A stretch of DNA of 12,524 nucleotides from positions 1 through 12,524 of the forward strand of contig CAOKFJ010000021.1 in assembly GCA_948467695.1 (NCBI GenBank), given 5' to 3'. How positions within the stretch are numbered: position 1 is the stretch's first letter; every line of letters begins with the position of its first letter. Positions 1 to 9,600 of the stretch are shown piece by piece. Made by a program: the position numbers and the translations under genes. The stretch comes from an uncultured Allobaculum sp. (GTDB lineage Bacteria; Bacillota_I; Bacilli_A; Erysipelotrichales; Erysipelotrichaceae). The notes below the pieces were generated by a model. It worked only from the letters and a program-made list of their open reading frames with translations. It searched no databases and was not told where the DNA came from.

Positions 1-2
1 CC

Positions 3-17
3 GTTATGCGCTTTCAT
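3..17. promoter_or_regulatory. cre-like element upstream of GH30 copy 1
   Basis: The 15 bases GTTATGCGCTTTCAT recur exactly at 6521-6535 in the leader of the second copy, although the rest of the two leaders has diverged. Read on the minus strand, ATGAAAGCGCATAACG fits the CcpA catabolite-response consensus WTGNNARCGNWWWCAW at 13 of 16 positions; the misses lie in the right half-site. Such elements repress carbohydrate-use genes when preferred sugars are present. The exact conservation between paralogues supports a regulatory role; CcpA as the binder is inferred. A perfect 10-bp palindrome, CATGCGCATG, lies at 34-43, and the copy 1 promoter probably lies left of the window. Confidence 0.4.
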
Positions 18-378
18 ACCTTCAATGCGAATACATGCGCATGACGGAACGAGAGAGAAAAACTGAACACAGTTAGAAAGGAAAGACATGAAACACAAAT
101 CAAGACATCGCCTTTCGGCTTTGCTTTGCGCGGCTTCATTGTCCGTAGGCTCCATCGCGAGTCTGATGAACGTACCCGTACAAGCGGCTGAAGGCGATCC
201 GGATCAGATCATCCGTCTGCAGACCGGACGTCCGGCGACCATCAATGACACCGATGTCGATGGGCTGGGCGAGTTTGAAGGCTGGGGCACTTCCCTGTGC
301 TGGTGGGCCAACCGCATCGGCTACAGCGAAGCCCTCACGCAGGACGCCGCGAAAAAGTTCTATTCCGATGAAGGACTC

Positions 379-380
379 GG
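379..380 (+). other. 26-nt deletion and frame break in GH30 copy 1
   Basis: Copy 2 reads GAAGGACTC, then nine codons for DLNIGRYNI, then GGCGGCGGCGAC. Copy 1 reads GAAGGACTC, one G, then GGCGGAGGCGAT. So 26 of those 27 bases are gone and the frame changes. The lost strand carries the conserved Arg of the GH30 barrel (the NIGRYNIGGG motif), so even ribosomal slippage here would not restore a normal active site. No homopolymer or obvious slippery site lies at the junction. Confidence 0.85.
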
Positions 381-2740
381 GCGGAGGCGATCTGACCACC
401 CCCGAACTGAACGCCAACCCCAAATGCGTGCTTTACGGACTGGACGAAGAACACAATGGTCCGCAGTACGCCGGCTCGAGCATGAGCGTAAGCACCAATT
501 CCTACAACGACTCCACCCTCTGGCAGATGACTGACCGCGATATGGGCATTCTGAAAGGAACGTCTGTAGGCAGCCTGAAGGAAATCGGCTGGATCGGACC
601 GCTCGATGGAGAAGTCGGTAAAGCCGATACACTCAAATATACCGTGCATGCCGACAAAGCCGGTCTGCACAAAGTCAAGCTGCTTTTCAAACTGATCGGC
701 GGAAACGACGGACGCTACGCCTGCATTCGCGCCAACGGCGACAAGGTATACACCATTACCGATACAGAAGCGGAACAAAACGTTGCCGCTGTCCAGGGCA
801 ATACCAAACTGTATCTTGGCACCATCGAAGACGTTGAACTGAAGGAAGGCGACAACACCATCGAAGTCGGCGGAAGTCCCGAAGCGAAAAACGCGTACAT
901 GTACGATTTCGCCTCCATGTCCGTTGTCCCGACCGATGCGTCGCTTGAACACAAAGACAGCGATCCGGGACTGCATAAAGAGCACATCACACGCTCCGAT
1001 TCCGCCGTTCCCGGGTACTGGGCTGATGTTACCCCCATCGTGCTGGATGAAGAAAAGACCATCGACTGGTACAAAGAGCATTTCACACGCGTTGACGAGT
1101 CCTGCGGCTACGCGTGGAACTACGACTGGAACGCCGACAAAGATCAGCTTAACGTGCTCAAAGCCGTCAAAGCGAGCAGCGGCGAAGACTTCATCGCGGA
1201 AATCTTCTCCAACTCTCCCCCCTATTTCATGACCGAGTCGCAGTGCTCGACGGGTAACTTTGATGCAAGCCGCGACAACCTGCGAAGCGACAGCTACGAC
1301 GCATTTGCCGCCTATATTGCCGATGTCATTGAACACCTGCACAAGGAAGGCATCGAATTCCAGTCGGCTACCGCGTTCAACGAACCGAATACCAGCTACT
1401 GGGGCGCCTACTCGAACAAACAGGAAGGCTGTCATTTTGACGCCTCCACGATTTCCGAAATTCTGATGCGCCTCGACGAAGAACTTCAGAAAAAAGGCAT
1501 CGATCTGATCCTGAGCGCCAGTGACGAAACATCGCTCGATACCCAGATCACTGTCTTCAACAACCTGACAGATGAAGCCAAAGGCGTTGTTGAGCGCATT
1601 GACGTGCACACCTACAGCGGAAGCAACCGCAAAGGCGTTAAGGATCTTGCGATCGACAATGAAAAGAATCTCTGGATGTCCGAAGTCGACGGCGGCTTCA
1701 GCGGCGGCGAAAATGCTGGCGAAATGAGCGCAGCCATCGGTCTTGGTCAGCGCATCATTGAAGACGTAACCAATCTTGACTGCTCCGCCTGGATCTTCTG
1801 GAACCTGATCGACAAGCACGCCGACTCAAGCGAGCGCGGTATGTCCTATGTCAATAAAGGCAGCGGCGTGGATAAAGCGACCATTGACGAACTCAACTGG
1901 AAGGGACAGACCGGCGGCTACTGGGGTGTAGGCGCGGCGGATCACAACAATGAAGAAATTGTGCTTTCCATGAAGTACTACGGCTTCGGTCAGTTCACCC
2001 GCTACATCCGTCCCGGATACGCTCTTTTTGATTCAACCGGCGATACGCTGTTCGCTTACGATCCCGTTGAAAAGAAAGCAGTCATCGTCGCCATCAACAA
2101 CAAAGCAGACGACAGTCTGGCAGAATTCGATCTCTCCGGCTTTACCAGCGCGCCTTCCAAAGTCAGTGCCATTCGTACAAGCGGCTCGATGGAAGATGGA
2201 GAAAAATGGGCGGATGTCTCGAACCATGATTCCATCACCATCCATAAAGACACACAAAGCTTCATCGCAAACCTCAAAGGCAACTCCATCACGACCTATA
2301 TCGTTGAAGGCGTTGGCGATGTGAAAAACGTCGATGAACGTCCCGTGGAAATGATCACTGTCGACAGAGATCATATTTCCAGTTCCACACCCTGGCAGAA
2401 CTCTTCGACAAACACGGCGCATACCCTGCAGGATGGCAATTACAATACGTTCTTTGACGGGCTCAAAGACGGCTATGTCACCTATGACCTGCAAAAAGAA
2501 ACCGAAATCGCTGCTGTTTCCTTTGCGCCTCGAAACGGCTACGCCGACCGCTGCAATGGCGCAGTGATCTCGGGAAGCCATGATGGTCAGACATGGACAC
2601 CCCTCTATACCGCATCCAATACCGATACCTTCGTATACGCAGATGGCTTCAGCGCGAAAGAAAACACCTTCCGCTATATCCGCTACATGAACAGCGCGAC
2701 GGAAGCGAACATTTCCGAATTCAAGGTGTATACCTACGAA

Positions 2741-4951
2741 AGCGCGCTGACATGGAATCTGAAAGCCGACTATGACATGAATGTCGCGAAAACGGACGAA
2801 GGCGAAGCCGCTTCGCTTACGGACAGCTCGAAAAACCATTTCGACGCCCCGCTCACCAGCCTCGACTTTACGAACAGCGCATCGTATGAAGACAGCTCTG
2901 TTCTGAACTTCAATGGCAAAGGCTATGCCACGCTGCCTGCCGGACTGATTGAAAACGGCGAATCGTTTACCATTTCGACCACCGCATGGGCGCCGGCAGC
3001 ATCCAACCACTGGCTGTTCACGCTGGGAACAAAAGAAGGACAGTGGCCCAACGTGAAGAACTACTTCTTCCTTACCCCCTCTTCCGCCCAGGGCGGCTAC
3101 AACTCCAAAATGCTTGCGGCAATCAGCGATAATAACGGCGAAACCCGTCTGCCCGCTCCCGCAAACACCGCAGCCAAAGACAGCTTCGAAAACTACACCA
3201 TCACCAGCAACGGCAAGACAATCACTGTCTACATCAACGGTGAAAAAGTCAGCGAAGTCACACACGACCGTTCGTGGGATGAGATCACAAACGGCGACTT
3301 TACCGGATATCTTGGCAAATCGCTCTACACACCCGATCCGCTTTTCAATGGCGCAATGTCTTCGTTCAAAGTATGGAACACGGTACTGAGCGAAGAAGAA
3401 ATCGCCGCGATCACACCGACACAGGCACAACTCGACGGCGCGCTCAAAGCAGCCATCGCCGGCGCGATTCTGAATGGAAACACAAGCGCGAATGAAATCA
3501 CTTCGGATATCACGCTGCCCAGCACCATCAACGGACAGAACGTGAGCTGGACAATCAGCGAAGGCGCTCCGGTTGATGACAAAGGCCATCTGAGCATTCC
3601 GCTGACCGATACCGCCTTTACCATCACCGCCACATTTGCGGAGTCCGACAAAGCGGTAACGCTCAATCTGAAAGCGCCTGGCGAAGATGCCAACAAAATT
3701 GTCGCTGATGCCAAAGCAGCCCTCGACATTCCGCATGCCGATGACATTTGCGGAAACATCACGCTGCCCAAAAACATCGACAAAGCCAATATTGTCTGGA
3801 GCATGTCCGAAAGCGGAAACGGCATCATCGATCTCGAAGAAAAAGCCGGAACCGACGGATACGATCCGACACCTGCAGGCGTCGTCACCCGTCCGGAAGA
3901 AGATACCGCCATCACCCTTACGGCGACCATCTCCTACAAAGACGTTACCGCAACCAAAACGTTTGATCTCACCATCAAAGCCGCCCCGAAAGAACAGAAA
4001 GAATACACTGACTACTTCTTTGCTTACTTCACCGGCGAGGGCAGCGCGGATGGCGAACAGGTTTACTTCTCCACCAGCCAGGATGGTCTCAACTGGAACG
4101 ACCTGAACGATGGCAAACCCGCCCTTCGCTCCGAACTCGGCGAAAAAGGCGTGCGCGATCCGTACATCATCCGCTCTGCCGAGGGCGACCGCTTCTTCAT
4201 CATCGCGACCGACCTGAAAATCAACGGCGGAAACGGCTGGGACGCTGCGCAGACGAAAGGCTCGCAGTCTCTGCTTGTCTGGGAATCCAAAGATCTCATC
4301 GACTGGGGCGAACCGCGCCTTGTCCCCGTATCCGCCTCGATCGAAGCTGGATGCACATGGGCGCCGGAAGCGACCTATGATGAAAAGACCGGCGAATACG
4401 TTGTCTACTGGTCCAGCAAAGTCGCAGCGGACAACTACGCCAAACAGCGCGTCTACTATGTGAAGACCCGTGATTTCTATACTTTCACTGAACCGAAAGT
4501 CTGGATTGAAAAAGACCAGTCGTCCATCGATACCACCGTCATCAAGGAGGGCGATACCTACTATCGACTGACCAAAAACGAAGGCGGAAACACCAACGAA
4601 CTCGGCGCGAAAACCAAGACGCTGTTCCTGGAAAAATCGAATTCGCTGCTTGGCGAGTACACGCATATCCCGTCCGAATCGCTCAACAGCACGCAGTATG
4701 TTGAAGGTCCGGCCATTTATAAACGCAACACCGACGACAGCGAAAGCGATCAGTGGATTCTGCTCGCCGACGACTTTGGCGGCATCGGCTACTTCCCGCT
4801 CGAAACCGCCGACCTGAATTCCGGTCAGTTCACCCGTATGAGCGACGGTTTCAAAATGCCAAACAAAGCGCGCCACGGCACACCGATCGCGATTACTTCG
4901 GATGAATACGACGCCATCATGAAGGCGCACAAACAGGTAAGCCCGACCAAC
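2741..4951 (+). other. LamG-Ig-Ig-GH43 cassette found only in copy 1
   Basis: Aligning the two paralogues, both end the F5/8C domain with KVYTY and resume at W(Y/F)VDDT. Between these points copy 2 has about 8 residues and copy 1 has about 737. The extra part is a complete unit: a LamG/concanavalin-like sandwich, two atrophied bacterial Ig-like domains, and a GH43 five-bladed propeller. GH43 hallmarks are GVRDPYI (Asp codon 4157-4159), TWAPEATYD, SIDTTV (Asp 4529-4531) and YVEGPAIY (Glu 4703-4705), so the three acidic catalytic positions look intact. LamG-Ig-GH43 is a common stand-alone architecture in gut Bacillota and bifidobacteria. The likely activity is alpha-L-arabinofuranosidase or exo-galactanase; I cannot tell which. 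Confidence 0.75.
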
Positions 4952-6195
4952 ACATGGTATGTGGACGATACCCACAACAATCTTCCCTCCACCGTGGAAA
5001 TCGGTCATACCTCCTACCCGGTTGAATGGGATCTCGGTGCACTGGCAGACGCATCCGCAAACGCTAAACCGTTCGATACCATCACGGTCAATGGAACGGC
5101 GACACTTGCCGAAGCGACTGAAGAAACAGAAGCCGAAACACTCGCCGTAAGCGCGAAAATCCAGCAGATTCCCGCAAACCTCGAGTACATGATCGACTGC
5201 AACTCCCCGACATCGCTCTCGCACAAATACGCGCTCGAATCCTCTTCCCTGATGAAAAACGCCACCCCTGACCAGTCCAAAACCGACGACAATACATGGG
5301 GCGCACTGTCCATCATCGGAAACGACAACAGCGCTGACATCACTCCATTTGGCAATGTGGACAACTCCAACCCGTACAACGGCGGTTACTGGGCACGCGG
5401 CGGAAAAACGATCGACTACGCCGTAACACTGCCTGCCGGCGATCACACCATCATGGTCGGCAACAGCGGCTGGTGGAGCATGGGACGCACCATGGAACTG
5501 ATTGCGACCACGTCCAACGGCGAAGTGAAGATCACCGACTGCAACGCGCAGAACAGCACAAACCTCGCGTTCGAAGGCAAACTGCATCTCGATAAAGAAG
5601 AAACCGTTCGTTTGACCATCCGCAAAACCGATGGAAACGACCCGATCCTCTCGTGGCTTGCCGTCTCGTCCGATTCCACAATCGATAAAACGGCGCTCGC
5701 AAACCGCATCGATGAAATTGAAAGCGAAAACCTCGAAATCGCACCGGATGCTAGTCACAAGTACACCAATGCTTCGTGGCAAGCACTCAACGATGCCATC
5801 GCCAGCGGCAAAGCTATTCTCGACAAAGCCGATGCCACACAGACAGAAATCGATCAGGCCCTCACAGAACTCAACAACGCCCGCAACGGTCTCGTTCTTG
5901 TCAACCTGCATCCCGCACTCATTGTCTCCAACTATGCGCACGCTCTTGACCTGTCCATCTTCTTTGAAAAAGGACAGAGCGAAATGAACACCAACCTCGA
6001 AGCGACCGATGCCCAGATTGAAGCGCCTGAAAGTCAGGAAGCGCTCGAATCGAGCACTGGAAATCTCAACAAATCCCTGTTCGAACTGCGCATCAAACCC
6101 TCGGAAGATATTCTGAAAGAGCGTTATGGCAAATAGCTCTCCCGACACAGGCAAATGAGGCATCGTCACCGCCTCGATCTGCCCTGATCACCACG

Positions 6196-6234
6196 AAACC
6201 GCGCCAGCCGGCGATTTTGGCTGACGCGGTTTTT
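6196..6234 (+). terminator. Rho-independent terminator after copy 1
   Basis: AAACCGCGCCAGCC (6196-6209) pairs with GGCTGACGCGGTTT (6219-6232) around a 9-base loop, with one C-A mismatch, and runs into T residues to 6234. It lies 59 nt past the TAG stop. The same stem, including the mismatch, follows copy 2. Confidence 0.8.
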
Positions 6235-6460
6235 CCAGCAATTTTGTACAGAATCGCGCTGTGACGCAAACTGCCATATATCCGGTCTGTGATGTATCCA
6301 GACCAAATCTCAACATATAAACCGATCGTTTTGCGCCTCGATGGCAGATCGGCAAACGGATGCGATCGTCTGGAAAAAGGACTTGAAAAGCAAAGACATT
6401 CAATCCAGTTTTTACTCGGAATTTACCTTTTTAATTCGAACATTTTTACCCGATTTTAAC

Positions 6461-6466
6461 TAATAT
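6461..6466 (+). promoter_or_regulatory. possible -10 box for GH30 copy 2
   Basis: TAATAT lies in the A+T-rich stretch (about 6410-6520) between the copy 1 terminator and copy 2. The best -35 in range (around 6436-6442, TCGAACA) is poor. An alternative is TTGCGA at 6479-6484 with A-rich sequence 17 nt downstream. Start from either would give a leader of more than 100 nt containing the cre-like site, which fits roadblock-type repression. Nothing else was identified between 6240 and 6420. Confidence 0.25.
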
Positions 6467-6520
6467 CTCTGTTTCCAATTGCGAAATCGTGAAACAGGAA
6501 AAAAAATAAACTCGATGTTT

Positions 6521-6536
6521 GTTATGCGCTTTCATT
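6521..6536. promoter_or_regulatory. cre-like element upstream of GH30 copy 2
   Basis: This is the second occurrence of GTTATGCGCTTTCAT (6521-6535). Here the minus-strand reading ATGAAAGCGCATAACA fits the cre consensus at 14 of 16 positions. It lies about 90 nt before the start codon, compared with about 70 nt for copy 1. Since surrounding leader sequence is not conserved, the site appears to be selectively kept. Confidence 0.45.
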
Positions 6537-6564
6537 GCCGTAAAAGCGCGACAAACTGTTAACC

Positions 6565-6585
6565 CGCAGCCGCATTCTGGCTGCG
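6565..6585 (+). repeat. small hairpin in the copy 2 leader
   Basis: CGCAGCC (6565-6571) and GGCTGCG (6579-6585) form a perfect 7-bp stem with a 7-base loop, ending 30 nt before the AAAGG ribosome binding site. It has no T tail, so it is not a standard terminator. It may stabilise the mRNA 5' end; its function is unknown. Confidence 0.4.
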
Positions 6586-6626
6586 ATGACTGATCAGAAG
6601 GTAAAGAAAGAAAAGAAAGGTACTGT

Positions 6627-9600
6627 ATGAAACACACATCAAGACACCGCCTTGCAGCGCTGCTTTGTACCGCTTCCCTCTCGCTGGGCTCCCTCTCGAG
6701 TCTGGCGCTGCCGGTACATGCCGCAGAAGGCGATCCGGATCAGACGATCTATCTGCGCACCGGACGTCCATGGACCCTCAACGACACCGACGGAGATGGT
6801 CTGGGCGAATTCGACGGATGGGGCACTTCCCTTTGCTGGTGGGCAAACCGTCTGGGCTACAGCGACACCATGGCAAAAGATGCCGCAAAAAAATTCTTCT
6901 CCGATGAAGGACTCGATCTGAACATCGGACGCTACAACATCGGCGGCGGCGACGCTACAACCCCCAAGCTGAACGCCAATGCCAAGTGCACACTCTACGG
7001 ACTGGACAAGGAACACAACGGACCAGACTATTCCGGCTCCAGCATGCACGTCAGCACCAATTCCTATCGCGATACAACGCTCTGGGAGAGAACCGACCGC
7101 GATCTCGGCCTCCTCAAAGGCGCACCTGTCGGCAGTCTCCAGGAAATCGGCTGGGTCGGCCCGCTCGATGCCGAACCCGGTCAGGCGGATACACTGAAAT
7201 ACACGGTGCACACCGATAAAGCCGGCGCCTATCAGGTCAAACTCCTGTTCAAGCTCATTGGCGGAAACCCCGGACGTCACGCATGCATCCGCGTCAACGG
7301 CACCGAAACAAAAATCATCGATGAAACCATCGCGGAACAGAATGTCATCGCGCGGCAGGATAACATGAAGATCTACCTGGGCGTCTTTGAAGACGTGCAG
7401 CTCAAGGAAGGCGACAACACGATCGAAATCGGCGGCAACCCTGAAGCGAACAACCCGTACATGTACGACTTCCTCTCCATGCATGTTGTTGCCGATGAAG
7501 ACTCCATCGAACTGCCGACAAGCGATCCCGGACTGCACAAGGAACACATCACGCGCTCCGACTCCGACCTTCCCGGCTACTGCGTTGATGTCACACGCAT
7601 CGCGCTCGATGAAACGCACACCATCGACTGGTACAAAGACAACTTCGAACGCGTTGACGAAAAATGCGGCTATGCATGGAACTATGACTGGAACGCCGAT
7701 AAAACCGAATATAACGTTCTGGACAAAGCTCTCGCAGTCAGCGGCGATGAATTCATCGTTGAAGCATTCTCCACGACTCCGCCCTACTTCATGTGCGAAT
7801 CGCTGTGCTGCTCGGGCAACTATGATCCCAGCAAGGACAACCTGCGTCCCGACAGCCATGAAGCGTTCGTGACCTATCTCGTGGACGTCATCGAACACCT
7901 CCAGAGCAAAGGCGTCAAGATCCAGAGCCTCTCGGCGTTCAATGAACCCAACTCTGCCTACTGGAAGGCGTACTCTCCTAAACAGGAAGGGTGCCATTTC
8001 GATACAGCGACAATGGACGCGATTATTCCGATTCTCGATCGCGAACTGAAAGAGCGCAATATCGATCTGATCCTCTCTGCCGCCGATGAAACCTCCATCG
8101 ACGTGCAGACGCAGACCATCAAAGATTTCAGCAAGAAATCCAAAGACATCATCGACCGCATCGATGTGCACACCTATACCGAAGGCGATCGCGCAGCGCT
8201 CCATCAGCAGGCTGTAAATAATCAGAAAAACCTCTGGATGTCTGAAGTCGACGGATCCTTCGAAGCCGGCGAAAACGCTGGCGAAATGACCGCGCCGCTC
8301 GGCCTCGCGCACCGCATCATCGATGACGTTGCCGGCATGAAGTGCAATGCCTGGGTATTCTGGAACCTCATCGACGCGCAGGCTGATTCGAGCGACTATG
8401 GTATGTCCTTTGTCGAGAAAGGCAGCGAACTGGATAAGCCAACGGTTGAAGACCATGACTGGTATGGACGCAACTACGGTTTCTGGGGTCTTGCCTGCGG
8501 CGACCACAACAACCAGGAAGTCATTCTGTCCATGAAATACTATGGCTTCGGCCAGTTCACCCGCTACATTCGTCCGGGCTACACACTGTTCGAATCGACT
8601 GGGAACACCCTGAGCGCCTATGATCCCGTCGAGAAGAAAGCGGTCATCGTTGCGATCAACGACCGCGCTGCCGACAGCATGACCCGATTCAATCTGGGCG
8701 GCTTTACCGGCACCCCTTCCAAAGTGACAGCCATCCGCACAAGCGGATCGATGGAAAACGGCGAGAAATGGGCGGATGTCTCTGCGTCCGATTCCATCTC
8801 GATCGACAAGGACAACAATAGCTTTACCGCAAATCTCAAAGGCAACTCCATCACGACCTATATCGTGGAAGGTGTCGGAGAAATGAAAAAAGCGGAAACC
8901 CGCCCGCTCAAGACAATCATCGTCGACAACGACCACATCACCAGTTCCACTCCCTACAACAACTCCAGCTCCAACACCGCCTACACACTCCAGGACGGCG
9001 ACTGCAACACCTACTTTGACGGCTACACCAGCAATGAAGGTCCCGGCTATGTGATCTACGATCTCCAGAAAGAAACCGAAATTGCCGCATTCTCCTATGC
9101 GCCCCGCTATGGTTTTGCATGGAGATGCAATGGCGCCGAAATTTCCGGAAGCCATGACGGCGAAACCTGGACACCGCTGTACACAATCCCTAGCGCTCCC
9201 GCTGAAGGAAAAGACACCTTTGTTTATAAGGAATTCTTCGACAACCAGAACGATACCTTCCGCTACATTCGCTACACCAACAGCAAGGAAGACGCCAACA
9301 TCGCCGAGGTCAAGGTGTACACCTATGACATTGCGACAAACGCTTGGTTTGTGGATGATACACGCAACTCCCTTCCCGAAACCATGACCATCGAAGGACA
9401 GGAATGCCCGGTGGAATGGATAGTCAATGATGCGTTCAAAGACACCAAACCGTTTGAAACCGTTGCGATCAAAGGATTTGCAGCAACAGGCAAAGAAGAA
9501 ACGGTTGAAGTCACGGCTTTTACACAGCTGATTCCCGCAAATCTCGAATACATGATCGACTGCAACTCGCCCGACTCGCTGACCCATCAGTACGCACTGG

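Larger units (their letters stand above)
88..6136 (+). pseudogene. GH30-GH43 secreted multidomain hydrolase, frameshifted
   Basis: The start is ATG at 88 after AAAGGA (77-82). It opens a signal peptide (KHKSRHRL, hydrophobic core, cleavage near VQA-AEG). The frame runs through the GH30 motif GWGTSLCWWAN to 378, where 26 nt present in copy 2 are missing. That frame then stops at 534, while the GH30 frame resumes at 380 and stays open to TAG at 6134-6136. Repaired, the protein would have about 2015 residues. Modules in order: GH30 barrel with an inserted CBM-like domain (about 570-935), NEP acid/base Glu (1382-1384), SEVDG nucleophile Glu (1682-1684), F5/8C domain (2359-2740), LamG (2755-3410), two atrophied Ig-like domains (3420-3990), GH43 (4004-4920), Ig-like (4950-5165), galactose-binding-like (5170-5670) and two FIVAR-like helical units to the end. 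Likely role: extracellular degradation of a branched galactan such as type II arabinogalactan (inferred). The frame downstream of the lesion has no signal peptide and no ribosome binding site at its first ATG (245). A sequencing error remains possible. Confidence 0.8.

Noticed and set aside
245..379. Use of ATG at 245 as the real start of a 1963-residue protein
   Set aside because: No ribosome binding site precedes it, the first 45 codons are out of frame with the GH30 N-terminus seen in copy 2, and the product would lack a signal peptide.
370..395. Programmed ribosomal frameshifting to make copy 1
   Set aside because: No slippery sequence is visible, and slippage would still leave out the nine residues of the conserved barrel strand.
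335..1819. A 494-codon minus-strand frame over the start of copy 1
   Set aside because: It is a shadow of the GH30 coding frame, with the same codon-bias cause and no ribosome binding site or motif.
6284..6304. GGTCTG/CAGACC inverted repeat in the intergenic region
   Set aside because: It is only 6 bp with a 9-base loop and no T tail, and is not shared with the other leader; chance is likely.
6188..6403. A 71-codon minus-strand frame between the two copies
   Set aside because: It covers the copy 1 terminator and has no supporting start signal or protein-like pattern.
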